Shown: positions 41,022 to 50,104 of the stretch, piece by piece | Numbering within the stretch: the first letter of the stretch is position 1 | Layout of the letters: every line of letters begins with the position of its first letter | DNA from: Thermoanaerobaculia bacterium | Lineage (GTDB): Bacteria; Acidobacteriota; Thermoanaerobaculia; Multivoradales; JAHEKO01 | DNA: 64,000 nt | NCBI GenBank assembly: GCA_947259925.1 | Contig: CAMYOG010000006.1 | Coordinates: 62,001-126,000, forward strand | Direction: 5' to 3' | The notes under the pieces: generated by a model | What the model saw: the letters and a program-made list of their open reading frames with translations, nothing else | Told to the model about the DNA's origin: nothing | The model's database searches: none | Made by a program: the position numbers and the translations under genes

Positions 41022-41447
41022 ATGCTTCGAGCCGCGGTGATCACAGCAGTTCTTCTGACCGGCATCGTTCGTCCCGCCGCTCCGACGGACCACGCGATGA
41101 CCCTCACCGGCAACTTCATGTCCGGGTTCCAGGACAGGGTGAAGCCGCTGCGCGCCGTCTTCACTCATGCGCGGGAGACGGCTACCGACCAGGACCAGGT
41201 CGCCAGGTTCGACGTGGTCTTCTACTTCCGCTTCAACGGCCGTAATCACGAGTACCGCGGTACTGCCGAAGGGAGGCTCGGCCCCGACGGAGAGCTCGCG
41301 GGTCGCGTACAGAACGAATCGCGACAGAGAACGTTCACTTTCCAGGGCGAGTTCCGGAACGGGGTCCTCGAGGGCACCCACTTCGAGATCGGCCGGAGAG
41401 GGGAACGGAAGACCGGCACTCTGATGCTCGAGATAGCGGGCTCCTGA
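41022..41447 (+). CDS. Small secreted hypothetical protein
   Basis: 141 residues from the ATG at 41022, with AAGGAGA before it. A signal peptide covers about 1-20. The rest is beta-rich with repeated strand pairs (RFDVVFYFRFNG, EYRGTAEGRLG, RTFTFQGEFRNGVLEG), which suggests a small beta-barrel or sandwich. No cysteines, no recognised family. It may share a transcript with the BNR protein 84 bases upstream. Confidence 0.65.
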   Translation: MLRAAVITAVLLTGIVRPAAPTDHAMTLTGNFMSGFQDRVKPLRAVFTHARETATDQDQVARFDVVFYFRFNGRNHEYRGTAEGRLGPDGELAGRVQNESRQRTFTFQGEFRNGVLEGTHFEIGRRGERKTGTLMLEIAGS

Positions 41448-41550
41448 GCGCTCAGGCTCGCACGTTGGCGGGCAGGCGCCGAGCTATGATCCTCGGTGCA
41501 CGCTTCGTCTCGGCACGGCCGCCGCAGACGAATCCCCGAGCGAGCCCTGT

Positions 41551-42795
41551 TTGCGCGACGAGCTGCGGCACACCCTGATTCTGGCGGTCGGCACCGGAAT
41601 CAGCTCTCTGCTCCGCATCGCCTACGTCGTCTACGCCGCCCGGCTGCTCGGGCCCGCCGCCTACGCCGACCTCTACGCGCTCCTGTCGCTCATCTTCCTC
41701 TTCGCGACCGGTATGGCGCCGATCGCCGGCACGGTGAGTCGTTTCACCAGCCTCTACCTGGCGCGCTCGGAACACGGCGCCCTGGCCGGCCTGCGCAGCT
41801 TTGCCCGGACGCAGGTCTGGAGAATCGTGGCGGTCCTGATCCTGGCGTCGCCGCTCGTCGTCGTCGGGCTCCGGCGGCAGCTGTCGCTCGACAGCTGGGC
41901 GCTACCGGTGCTGACCGCCGCCATTCTGCCGCTGATGCTCCTGACCGACCTGCCGCGAGGGCTGCTCCGCGGCGCCATGCGCTTCTCCGGGTTCAGCCTC
42001 AACATCAGCGTCGAGGCGATGGTCCGGCTCGCGCTGTGCGTAGCGCTTCTCGCGCGAGCCGCCACCGGCGAGGCAGCGCTGCTCGCGTACCTGCTGGCGG
42101 CGTTGCTCGCCTGGCCGCTGGGCGAGGCGCAGGTGCGATCGCTGGGCCGCGGGGTCGAGGCGCGACCGCCGGACAGCGGCGTCCTGCGGCGCTTCGGCGG
42201 CAACCTGTTCGCGGTCGCGTTCATCGGAGCCGCGCTGCAGAACGTCGACGTACTGATCGCCCGCAATCTGTTCGACGACCTCGACGCCGGGCTTTACAGT
42301 GCCGCCTCGTCGCTCGCCCGGTTGGTCGCTCTGATCTACCTGCCGTTCGGTATCCAGCTCCTGCCGCTGCTGACTACCAGGCTCGCCGAGCGTCGCCGTT
42401 CGAGTCGGGCCCTGGCGGCACTGATGGCCGCCTTCGCCGTCTGTGCGCTGCTCGCCGTGGCGGTCGTCGCCTGGGCCGGCGAGCCGGTTCTGAGGCTGCT
42501 CTACGGAGTCGAATACCTGGGGGCACAGCCGCTGATCGCGCCGCTCGCCCTGTCGATGGTCTTTGCCGTCCTCTCGATCATGCTCGGCCAGGCGTTCACC
42601 GCGATGAGCTCGTTCGGCTTCCTGCCGTTCTACCTCGCCGCGCTGATCGCCGAGATCGGCATCCTGTGGTGGGCGCGAGCGTCGACGACTACCTTCGCCA
42701 ACGGCCTGCTACTCGCGCAGGTGCTGATCTTCACCGTTGTCCTCGCCTGCTTTCTGGTGCACAGGAGAGAATCGCGACCGATCGGAGCAGGATGA
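41551..42795 (+). CDS. Polysaccharide/oligosaccharide flippase (MOP superfamily)
   Basis: 414 residues from a TTG start; the first helix is LILAVGTGISSLLRIAYVVY. About 12 membrane helices, with RLLGPAAYADLYALLSL near the start and ALQNVDVLIARNLF in the middle, features of Wzx/MATE-like flippases. It should flip a lipid-linked glycan across the inner membrane. It is the first gene of a three-gene cassette in which each stop overlaps the next start (ATGA, then GTGA), with a glycosyltransferase and a sulfotransferase. Confidence 0.82.
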   Translation: MRDELRHTLILAVGTGISSLLRIAYVVYAARLLGPAAYADLYALLSLIFLFATGMAPIAGTVSRFTSLYLARSEHGALAGLRSFARTQVWRIVAVLILASPLVVVGLRRQLSLDSWALPVLTAAILPLMLLTDLPRGLLRGAMRFSGFSLNISVEAMVRLALCVALLARAATGEAALLAYLLAALLAWPLGEAQVRSLGRGVEARPPDSGVLRRFGGNLFAVAFIGAALQNVDVLIARNLFDDLDAGLYSAASSLARLVALIYLPFGIQLLPLLTTRLAERRRSSRALAALMAAFAVCALLAVAVVAWAGEPVLRLLYGVEYLGAQPLIAPLALSMVFAVLSIMLGQAFTAMSSFGFLPFYLAALIAEIGILWWARASTTTFANGLLLAQVLIFTVVLACFLVHRRESRPIGAG

Positions 42796-43985
42796 GCTCG
42801 GCACTGTTTCTCACCGCGAAGCTTCCCCTCCCCGCTGAAGACGGTGGGCGCATCGCCGCCTGGAACCTCGCCCGCTGTCTGCGTCACAACGGCTACGATC
42901 TCGATCTCGCCTGCTTCGCCGGATCGCCCGATCAGGTCCGCGAGCAATGGGCCGAGCTCGAGAGCGTCTTCCGCTCGATCACGACCGCCACCCGCGAGGT
43001 CTCGCGTCAGTACCCGCTCGAGCTGGTGCGCGCGCTCCTGACCGGCGAGTCGTACTTCGTCCGCAAGTTCCACTCGCGCCGCCTCGAGCGCGGCATCGAA
43101 GCCCTGCTCGCCGCCCACCGGTACGACCTCACCCTGGTCGAATCGGTCTTCACCGCGGTCTACCTGCCGGCGATCCGCGCCCGAGACTCGGCCGGTCGGC
43201 TCGTGCTCCGGCTGCAGAACGTGGAGCACGAGATCTTCGAACGCCTCGCGGAGCGCGAGCGGCGCTGGCCGCATCGTTATCTGCTCCGACGGGAGGCGCG
43301 GCTCTTCCGCCGCTTCGAGCTCGACGCCATCCGTGCGACCGACGATGTGCGCGCGATCTCGGAGCGCGATGCCTCGCTCCTCGCCGAGAGCTCCGGCAAG
43401 CCGATCGGCGTGCTCGACGCCCTGATCGACGCGGACCTCTATCAACCTGGCTCGGTCGAGCAGATCGAGCGACATTCGATCGTCTCCATCGGCGACTACG
43501 CCTGGCTCCCCAATCGGAATGGGGTCCTCTGGTTCCACGACCGGGTCTGGCCGCGGATCGCGGAGCGCTTCGGCACCGCCCGCTGGTACATCGTCGGCCG
43601 CAATCCGCCGGCGGCACTCCGTCGCCTGGCGAGCGAGCGGATCGTGGTCACCGGCAGGGTGGCGGACGACGCCGACTACTTCCGCCGAGCGGATTTGTTC
43701 GTCGTGCCGCTGCTCGAGGGCTCGGGCGTCCGGATCAAGATTCTGCTGGCGCTCGCCATGGGCAAGCGCGTCCTGTCGACCACGATCGGCGCCGAGGGGA
43801 TCGGCTTTCCGGGCGTCGGGGTGCGCGATGTCGACGCCGATTGGGTCACCGAGATCGAGCGCCTGTTCGAGTCGCCTCCCGAGATCGACCACCAAGCGGT
43901 CGAATATGCTCGGCGCCACCACCACTGGCAGCGGCCGTTCCTGCCGCTGCCCGGAGAGCCGGCCGAGCGCTCTCGTCGCCCGTGA
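42792..43985 (+). CDS. Glycosyltransferase family 4 (group 1)
   Basis: 397 residues from the ATG at 42792, overlapping the flippase stop. The N-terminal lobe starts ALFLTAKLPLPAEDGGR with the loop typical of GT4, and the donor-binding half ends in ADLFVVPLLEGSGVRIKILLALA followed by GKRVLSTTIGAEGI, the E-x7-E-type pattern for nucleotide-sugar binding. It should add a sugar to the lipid-linked surface glycan made for the flippase. The donor sugar cannot be told from the sequence. Confidence 0.85.
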   Translation: MSSALFLTAKLPLPAEDGGRIAAWNLARCLRHNGYDLDLACFAGSPDQVREQWAELESVFRSITTATREVSRQYPLELVRALLTGESYFVRKFHSRRLERGIEALLAAHRYDLTLVESVFTAVYLPAIRARDSAGRLVLRLQNVEHEIFERLAERERRWPHRYLLRREARLFRRFELDAIRATDDVRAISERDASLLAESSGKPIGVLDALIDADLYQPGSVEQIERHSIVSIGDYAWLPNRNGVLWFHDRVWPRIAERFGTARWYIVGRNPPAALRRLASERIVVTGRVADDADYFRRADLFVVPLLEGSGVRIKILLALAMGKRVLSTTIGAEGIGFPGVGVRDVDADWVTEIERLFESPPEIDHQAVEYARRHHHWQRPFLPLPGEPAERSRRP

Positions 43986-44872
43986 GGAAGTTCTTCATCA
44001 TCGGCTGCCCCCGGTCGGGGACCACCCTGCTCCAGCAGATCCTCGACCGGCACCCCGCGGTCGTCGTACCGCCCGAAACCGCGTTCTTCACCACGCTCCT
44101 GTCCGGCTGGCCAGGACGGTATCGCCGGCAGCGGCGGCGGATCGAAGCGGATCTCGAGATCGCCCTGCCAGAGGTCCGGCGGCCGCGCGAGCGTGCCGCG
44201 CAAGCGGAGCTCTACGAACAAATGGCGTCGGCGTATCTGCAACGCATCGAGCGACCGGCCCCCGTCTGGTTCGGCGACAAGACGCCCGACCATCTGCGCC
44301 ACGTAGCGGAGATCAGCTCGGTCTTCCCGGACGCCCGTTTCATTCTGATCTATCGCGACGGCCGCGACGTCGCCCTCAGCCTCTCCAAGGTCCCCTGGAC
44401 GCCCGACGATCCGGTGGTCAACTTCGGTCTCTGGCTCGACGCGATGGCGCTCCAGGAGAAGCTCGAGCGCGACCCGGCCGTTCCGATCCTCTTCGTCCGT
44501 TACGAGGACCTCGTCAGCTCTCCGGAGGCCGAGGTCGCACGCGTCACCGGTCACCTGGAGCTCGACTACCGCGAGCAGCTGCTCGCACCGGACTCCGACC
44601 CCCGAGGCGTCCCGGCGTGGGAGCGAGATTGGAAGGAGACGGCTCACCAGCCGATCCGGGGGGATCGGGTCGGGGTCTGGAAGCGCGAGCTGACGTCCGC
44701 TCAGATCGAGCGGATGGAGCGCTGGGGTGGCGCGGCGCTCAAGCGACTCGGCTACCCGATCTCGCCGGGAGTCAGCCCCGGCGGTCCGCTGGCCGCCGGC
44801 CTCTCGACCCACCTCCGGCGAGCAGCCTGGCGGGCGCGGGTCGGCGCCGCTCTCCTCTTCGGGCGCCGCTAG
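43982..44872 (+). CDS. Sulfotransferase (PAPS-dependent)
   Basis: 296 residues from a GTG that overlaps the previous stop. The 5'-phosphosulphate loop is CPRSGTTLLQQIL (9-21) and the 3'-phosphate site is FILIYRDGRDVALS (about 120-133). These are the two PAPS motifs of the sulfotransferase fold. With a flippase and GT4 in the same cassette, the likely role is sulphation of a surface or capsular sugar in the cytoplasm before export. No PAPS synthesis genes are in the window. Confidence 0.85.
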   Translation: MRKFFIIGCPRSGTTLLQQILDRHPAVVVPPETAFFTTLLSGWPGRYRRQRRRIEADLEIALPEVRRPRERAAQAELYEQMASAYLQRIERPAPVWFGDKTPDHLRHVAEISSVFPDARFILIYRDGRDVALSLSKVPWTPDDPVVNFGLWLDAMALQEKLERDPAVPILFVRYEDLVSSPEAEVARVTGHLELDYREQLLAPDSDPRGVPAWERDWKETAHQPIRGDRVGVWKRELTSAQIERMERWGGAALKRLGYPISPGVSPGGPLAAGLSTHLRRAAWRARVGAALLFGRR

Positions 44873-44882
44873 CTTGGCCAGG

Positions 44883-45746
44883 TTAGAACCAGACCACCAA
44901 CGTAGCGGTCCAGAGCAGGTCGAGCTCGTCCAGCGGCACCAGCACCGTCTCACCGATCTCGGTCCCCTGGTCGTCGAACAGGGAGACCTCGGTCAACGAC
45001 GGTTGATTGTCGTAGAGAGCCTGGAGGCTCACCTTGAGCGCGAGGCGCTCGCTCATCGACACCTCGATCCAGTTCCTGGAGTCGAACCGGTAGTCGGACG
45101 TCTCGTCCAGGTTGCCGTCGGCCACCAGCGAGCTGCCGAAGGTGGTGCTCGGAGTCAGCAGCCGATCGAAGCCGTAGCCGAGATGGACACCAAAAAAGGT
45201 CTCGGCCCCTCCGACGACGTTCTCCTGACGGGTGTAGCTGGCGCCATAGGTGGTCGAGAAGTTCGTGGTCTCGCTCTCGATCCAGTGGTGGCCCGCGCCG
45301 ACGGTCCCGATGTATCGGTTGTCGACGCCGGCGAAGGTATTTCGATCCCACTCCGCGCCCAGAAACCAGAAGGCGCGCTCGCTGATCGAGCGGTCGAAAC
45401 GGCTCCGCATCAGGTAGTTCTCGGCGGTCAGCTCGGTGATCGACTCCTCTACCAGCTCGAAGCTCTCGGGGGACCCGACGCCGAATCGAGTCGTGGTGGT
45501 CGATTCCGCACGCAGACCGGACGCCTCGAAGGAGAGGGTCGACGCCTGCCATCGGCGCGTAAGCTGCACTCGTGCGCTGAAGCTCTCCGCTTCGGCGTTG
45601 CCGGAGGTGATCACCGCGCCCATCTCCGCCGATCCACCCCAACCGGTCTCCGGCGGCTCGTCCTCGGCGACCACCGGGCCGACCGCCCCGATGAGCACCG
45701 CCAGAGACGCGAGTAGCCGGATCCGTGTGACTCCTGGAGCTCTCAT
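44883..45746 (-). CDS. DUF481 outer-membrane barrel protein
   Basis: 287 residues with a signal peptide (about 1-27). The DUF481 pattern is clear: GWGGSAEMGAVITSGNAEAES at the start of the mature part, ENYLMRSRFDRSISERAFWF, and DRNTFAGVDNRYIGTVGAG, ending in a barrel strand LLWTATLVVWF with terminal aromatic. Relatives such as YdiY are salt- or envelope-stress-linked outer-membrane proteins. It is divergent from the channel gene at 45988 across 241 bases that must hold both promoters. Confidence 0.85.
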   Translation of the reverse strand: MRAPGVTRIRLLASLAVLIGAVGPVVAEDEPPETGWGGSAEMGAVITSGNAEAESFSARVQLTRRWQASTLSFEASGLRAESTTTTRFGVGSPESFELVEESITELTAENYLMRSRFDRSISERAFWFLGAEWDRNTFAGVDNRYIGTVGAGHHWIESETTNFSTTYGASYTRQENVVGGAETFFGVHLGYGFDRLLTPSTTFGSSLVADGNLDETSDYRFDSRNWIEVSMSERLALKVSLQALYDNQPSLTEVSLFDDQGTEIGETVLVPLDELDLLWTATLVVWF

Positions 45747-45987
45747 GATCGATGACTCGCCGGCTCGAGCCCTTTCGTCACTGCCGATCCGGACCGCCGC
45801 GGCCGGGAGTCTAGCAGCGACGAGAAGGGGCTCACGCCGCCGGTCTCCGGGCTGGTTCGTGGAATAATCGAGACCTTCCGTTGGGGGGGACTATCCAGTC
45901 ATTCCAGACGTCGCTCTGCTCTCGCGCAGTCGGGGAGTAGTGCGGCCTCTTGGCCTCATCATGTTTGACCAAAGGAGGTTATTGCCC

Positions 45988-47808
45988 ATGAACCGCAACA
46001 CTCTAGGTCTGGCGCTCGGGCTGGTGCTTTGCCCGTTGGCACTCGCTGGCATCGGCGTCGCGCAGGAGCCGGCCGGCACCGTCGAGACCGGCCAGACCGA
46101 GCCGCCGGCTCAGACCGAGTCGGCCGATCCACCGATCGATACCGTCGATATCGAAGACCCCATGCCGGTCGAGCCGGCCGGGGCGGCCGACCCGTCCGAG
46201 GGCGTCGGTGGCGCCGTCTCCTCGGCGGTCGTCGAGACCAAGGACGCCATGGTCGGCGGCGCCAGCGAAGTCGCCCAGCAGGGCAAACGGGTCTGGTACG
46301 ACAACCTGCGCCCGATGTGGGATCGATTCCTGGCCGCCGCTCCGGGTCTCATCAAGGCACTGTTGGTCCTGTTCGCCTTCTGGATCGCGGCGATCCTGGT
46401 CTCGGCGGGGGTCCGCAAGCTCCTCGGGATGACCAACCTGGACGAGAAGGCGGCGCGCGACTGGGGTCTGGGCGACATGATGGAAGGCAAGGACGGGGAG
46501 GCGCGCTCGCTCGCCGGCATCGTCGCCGGCGCGGTGAAGGCCCTGATTCTCCTCTTCGGCTTCGTCGCCTTCTTCGACGCCCTCGACCTGAACATGGTCG
46601 CGGGCCCGCTGCAGGGCATCCTCGACAAGATCGCCGAGGCGGTGCCGTCGCTGCTCTACGCCTTCCTGATCCTCGCGGTCTACTGGATCATCGGCACGCT
46701 GCTCAAGATGGGCGCCACCAAGGGGCTCGAGGCCGTCGGCTTCGACGCTCGCGCGGAGCGCTTCATGAAGCCGCGCGAGGTCGATGGCGTCCGAATCGGT
46801 CCGAGCGCCATGATCGGCAGGTTGCTCTTCTACGTCGTCCTGCTGATCGGCATCCCGCCGTTCCTCGACGCCCTCGGCCAGCAGGCCCTGGTCGCGCCGC
46901 TGCGCGACATGCTGTCGAAGGTGCTCGCCTTCCTACCCAACATCGCCGCGGCCCTGGTGCTGTTCTTCATCGGCCGGATCATCGCCACGATCGTGCGCGA
47001 GGTGGTGACCAACTTCCTCGCCGCCACCGGCGCCGACGAGCTGGCCGAGAAGGTCGGCTTCGGCACGAAGGAAGAGACCAAGTCGATCTCCGAGATCATC
47101 GGCTCGATCGCCTACTTCTTCATCATCATCCCGATCCTGGTGGCCGCGGTCGACAGCCTGCAGATGAAGGCGGTCTCCGAGCCGGTAAAGGCGACGCTGG
47201 AGCAGGTGCTGGGGGCGGTGCCGCTGATCTTCCTGGCGCTGGTCGTGGTCGCGGTCGGCTACTTCATCGCCAAGATGGTCCGCAGTCTGGTCGAATCGTT
47301 CCTCAGCGGCGTCGGCTTCGATCAGCTCCCGGAGCGGGTCGGCCTCCACTTCCTCAAGCCACGGGAAGAAGGCCCGTCCCTGTCGGCGATCGGCGGCACC
47401 GTAGTCATGGCCATCATCCTGCTGATGATCGCCGAGACCGCGCTGGCGACCCTCAACCTCGGCCCCCTGGCGGAGCTCGTGGGCGGCCTGATCCGCTACC
47501 TGCCGAGCCTGTTCGTCGGTCTGGTCGTGATCCTGGCGGCACTGTCGATCGGCACCTACGCCGGCAAGCTGATCGAGGGAGCCCTCGCCGGTACCCGCCA
47601 CGGCGCCCTGCTGGGCACGATCGGCAAGTACGCGATATTCTTCCTCGGCTTCAGCATGGGCTTGAACCAGCTCGGAGTCGGAGAGGAGATCATTCGGATA
47701 GCGGTATCGGCAGTCCTGGGCGGCACGGCACTCGCGCTCGGTCTCGCCTTCGGACTCGGCGGCAGGGAGAAGGCGCAGCAGCTGATCGACCAGGGCAGCA
47801 ATAGATAA
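45988..47808 (+). CDS. Multi-repeat TM-helix (MscS-related) membrane protein
   Basis: 606 residues from the ATG at 45988, with a near-perfect AAAGGAGGTT ribosome-binding site; the extra in-frame sequence before it is not needed. A signal peptide (to about 25) and an acidic Pro/Glu-rich region (25-75) precede at least four copies of the conserved TM-helix unit (ALLVLFAFWIAAIL, LYAFLILAVYWIIGTLL, IAAALVLFFIGRIIATIV, PLIFLALVVVAVGYFIAKM, LFVGLVVILAALSIGTYAGKL). The unit occurs singly at the start of some small mechanosensitive channels. The C-terminus has a glycine-rich helix (ALALGLAFGLGG) as in MscS pore helices, but no MscS beta domain. Confidence 0.8.
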   Translation: MNRNTLGLALGLVLCPLALAGIGVAQEPAGTVETGQTEPPAQTESADPPIDTVDIEDPMPVEPAGAADPSEGVGGAVSSAVVETKDAMVGGASEVAQQGKRVWYDNLRPMWDRFLAAAPGLIKALLVLFAFWIAAILVSAGVRKLLGMTNLDEKAARDWGLGDMMEGKDGEARSLAGIVAGAVKALILLFGFVAFFDALDLNMVAGPLQGILDKIAEAVPSLLYAFLILAVYWIIGTLLKMGATKGLEAVGFDARAERFMKPREVDGVRIGPSAMIGRLLFYVVLLIGIPPFLDALGQQALVAPLRDMLSKVLAFLPNIAAALVLFFIGRIIATIVREVVTNFLAATGADELAEKVGFGTKEETKSISEIIGSIAYFFIIIPILVAAVDSLQMKAVSEPVKATLEQVLGAVPLIFLALVVVAVGYFIAKMVRSLVESFLSGVGFDQLPERVGLHFLKPREEGPSLSAIGGTVVMAIILLMIAETALATLNLGPLAELVGGLIRYLPSLFVGLVVILAALSIGTYAGKLIEGALAGTRHGALLGTIGKYAIFFLGFSMGLNQLGVGEEIIRIAVSAVLGGTALALGLAFGLGGREKAQQLIDQGSNR

Positions 47809-47819
47809 GACGACTTTTC

Positions 47820-47897
47820 CGGGGCGTCAGCCCCGAAGTCCTCCCTCGAGAGAGGGATCCCTTTGGGGTGCGTGCCTAGCCCGCACCCCCTTTTTTT
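47820..47897 (+). terminator. Terminator cluster with a textbook Rho-independent hairpin
   Basis: Three hairpins in a row. CGGGGC/GCCCCG with GTCA loop (47820-47835), TCCCTC/GAGGGA with GAGA loop (47842-47857), and GGGGTGCG/CGCACCCC (47865-47889) followed by C and seven T residues. The last is a classic intrinsic terminator for the channel gene and also separates it from the convergent hydrolase gene. Confidence 0.9.
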
Positions 47898-47905
47898 GCT
47901 GCCTT

Positions 47906-48751
47906 CTAGCCGCCGAAGCTCTCGGCCAGGAAGGTCTCGAGCTCGGCCCAGCTCTGCTCGTCCGCCTCGCGCTGGTAGGCGAGCGGCATGTCGTACTGCT
48001 CGCCGATCGCGGTGGCGTCGGGGTTGGTGAAGGAGTGGACCGCTCCCTCGTAGGCGATGAAGCGCCAGTCCGCTCCCGCGGCGTCCATCTCCTGCTTGAA
48101 CGCCTCGACCTGGTCGGCGGGCACGTACGGATCGGCGGCGCCGTGCAGGGCCAGGATTCTTGCGCCGATGCCACCGGGCTCGACGCTGGTGTGAGGCGTG
48201 AAGTCGCCGTGGAAGCTCGCCACGGCCGCCAGATCGTCGCCCAGCCGCGCCATGTGCAGAACCATCGCGCCGCCGAAGCAGTAGCCGATCGCCGCCGTGC
48301 GCGTCGGATCGGTGGTCGGGTGCTCTTCGAGCAGCCGCCGGGCAGCACGGAAGCGCTTCGCTCCGACGTCCAGCTGGTTGACCACTTCCATCATGAACCG
48401 CATCGCGTCTTCGGGATGCTCGGCGTATTTGCCGTCGCCGTACATGTCGAGCGCCAGGGCCGTGTAGCCCATCTCCGCGAGCATGCGCGCCCGCTGGCGT
48501 GCGTAGTCGTTGTGTCCCCACCACTCGTGGACGACCAGCACACCTGGCCGCTCGCCGGTCTGGGCCGCGTCGTAGGCGAGGTAGCCGTTAAGCAGCACGC
48601 CACCGACCTCGTAGGCCACCTCCTCGCCCCGGATCTCGGGCTCGCTACTGGTCGAGGGTGGGCTCGGCTCTTCGGGAGGGGGTACCGGCTCGGGCGCCGC
48701 GCAGGCGAGTGCGAGCACGACTCCGAGAGCCAACGGCAACAAGCGTCGCAT
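47906..48751 (-). CDS. Dienelactone hydrolase-family lipoprotein
   Basis: 281 residues from the ATG at 48751, chosen because GGAGAT precedes it and the N-terminus gives a short lipoprotein signal (LALAC lipobox). ATG codons at 48757 and 48763 are alternatives. The hydrolase core shows VVHEWWGHNDYARQRAR (E and W of DLH), the cysteine nucleophile in AAIGYCFGGAMV, the aspartate in HGAADPYVP and the histidine in GAVHSFTNP. DLH enzymes open lactones or ester bonds; lipid-anchored forms are common and act in the periplasm. It follows the PATAN gene on the same strand after about 210 bases. Confidence 0.85.
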   Translation of the reverse strand: MRRLLPLALGVVLALACAAPEPVPPPEEPSPPSTSSEPEIRGEEVAYEVGGVLLNGYLAYDAAQTGERPGVLVVHEWWGHNDYARQRARMLAEMGYTALALDMYGDGKYAEHPEDAMRFMMEVVNQLDVGAKRFRAARRLLEEHPTTDPTRTAAIGYCFGGAMVLHMARLGDDLAAVASFHGDFTPHTSVEPGGIGARILALHGAADPYVPADQVEAFKQEMDAAGADWRFIAYEGAVHSFTNPDATAIGEQYDMPLAYQREADEQSWAELETFLAESFGG

Positions 48752-48962
48752 GGGCATCTCCATTCTTGGTCGAGCGGTGACCCTATCAAGTCCCGTCGTC
48801 ATCCCGGGTCCCAGGGCGGCCGCAGCTCGATCGTACGATCCGTGCCGCCCGGATCCGTGCCGGTCGGGGCGTACGCCAGCAGCAGGGCCACCGACGTCAG
48901 CGCCGGTGAGAGGACTCTCGGAAGACTCAGAGCGGGACGAGTCTACCCCCGCCGCGCTCGGC

Positions 48963-49994
48963 TCAAGCGATGCGGCTCAGGAGACAGTGCTCGAGCATCG
49001 AGCTCGAGCGCAGGAGCTGGGTCGCCAGGTCGCTGGTGTCGACGAGCGGCTCGCACCCCGGCAGGTTGTCGCCGTAGAAGATCAGCAGCACCCGGCCGCC
49101 GGCGAACAGGGGCCCGACGAAGACCTCGGTCGGCCAGTCACCGCCGAGAGCCTCGAGCAGCTCGCGGTTGGCGCCGGTCGGATCGAGCGTCCCTTGATAC
49201 CGAAAGCGGGTCGCACTCACTCGGCGCAGGATCGAATCGCGGCGCAGGCTGATCCGGACGCTGCGGATGAAGGCGGTCGAATCATGATCAGACCTCTCCA
49301 TGCCGAACTGGCTCAGCCCGGCGAACTCGGATGGGCCGACCTGGAACAGCGCGCCACGACCCACGACACCCTTGGCGCGGTCGAGAATGTGGTGCAGGAC
49401 CTCGCCGGTCACGAGCGGCGCCGGGAAGTCGCGGACGACCTCGGGCAGGGAGGGCACTTCGACGGTGGCCGGCGGTACCGCGTGCAGCTCGTCGCCGTGC
49501 CGGCTGGTGATCCCCAGCAGGATCTGGTCCGCCGGCAGGCCACGGTCGAGAGGCAGACGGCCGGTATCGAGCTCGACCTCACCCCGGTCCGGAAAGCGCA
49601 CCTCGTCGAAATCGAACGACCCGGACGGCCAGCGCAGAAACTCCGAGATCACCTGGCCGGCCTGCTCGGCCACCGCGGCCTCGAGCCGCTCCTGGGTCAG
49701 GTGTCCGGCCTCCACCAGGATGGCTCCGAGACGGCGCTCTTCTTCACAGGCCTGCTGCGCTGCCAGCCCCTCCTCGAGCTGCTCCGGAGTCAGCCAGGCG
49801 CGGCTCAAGAGAATGCTGCCGAGGCTCTCGCGGACCGAGGTCGAGACCGCACAGATGATCTTGCCGTCACGCAGGAGGACCAGGCCCTCGCTCTCCTCGC
49901 ACTTGAGGCGTAACCGGCCGTTCTTGCCGGTGGTTGCCATCATCTGCAGCAGATGGGCGAAGTCGAAGCCCTGGAAGGTCCCGTGTATCTCCAT
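48963..49994 (-). CDS. PATAN (DUF4388)-domain protein
   Basis: 343 residues. The first 100 are a DUF4388/PATAN domain (MEIHGTFQGFDFAHLLQMM, then NGRLRLKCEESEGLVLLRDGKI and SILLSRAWLTPEQLEEGLAAQ), a signalling module common in predatory and gliding bacteria that works with response regulators and c-di-GMP outputs. The middle carries a second helical unit (GAILVEAGHLTQERLEAAV), and the C-terminal third holds a GAF-like alpha/beta fold (VGRGALFQVGPSEFAGLSQFG). Probably cytoplasmic, with signal input from the C-terminal part. It sits 110 bases downstream of a cNMP-like gene on the same strand. Confidence 0.7.
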   Translation of the reverse strand: MEIHGTFQGFDFAHLLQMMATTGKNGRLRLKCEESEGLVLLRDGKIICAVSTSVRESLGSILLSRAWLTPEQLEEGLAAQQACEEERRLGAILVEAGHLTQERLEAAVAEQAGQVISEFLRWPSGSFDFDEVRFPDRGEVELDTGRLPLDRGLPADQILLGITSRHGDELHAVPPATVEVPSLPEVVRDFPAPLVTGEVLHHILDRAKGVVGRGALFQVGPSEFAGLSQFGMERSDHDSTAFIRSVRISLRRDSILRRVSATRFRYQGTLDPTGANRELLEALGGDWPTEVFVGPLFAGGRVLLIFYGDNLPGCEPLVDTSDLATQLLRSSSMLEHCLLSRIA

Positions 49995-50104
49995 CTAGCC
50001 CGCTCGCCTCTCCCCAAAGAGAGCGCAAACTCCTTCTCAGTAGAGCCGAAGCGGGCGGCGACCGCTATGGAATCGGCCACGGCGCCCCGAAGGAGCCCAA
50101 GGGC

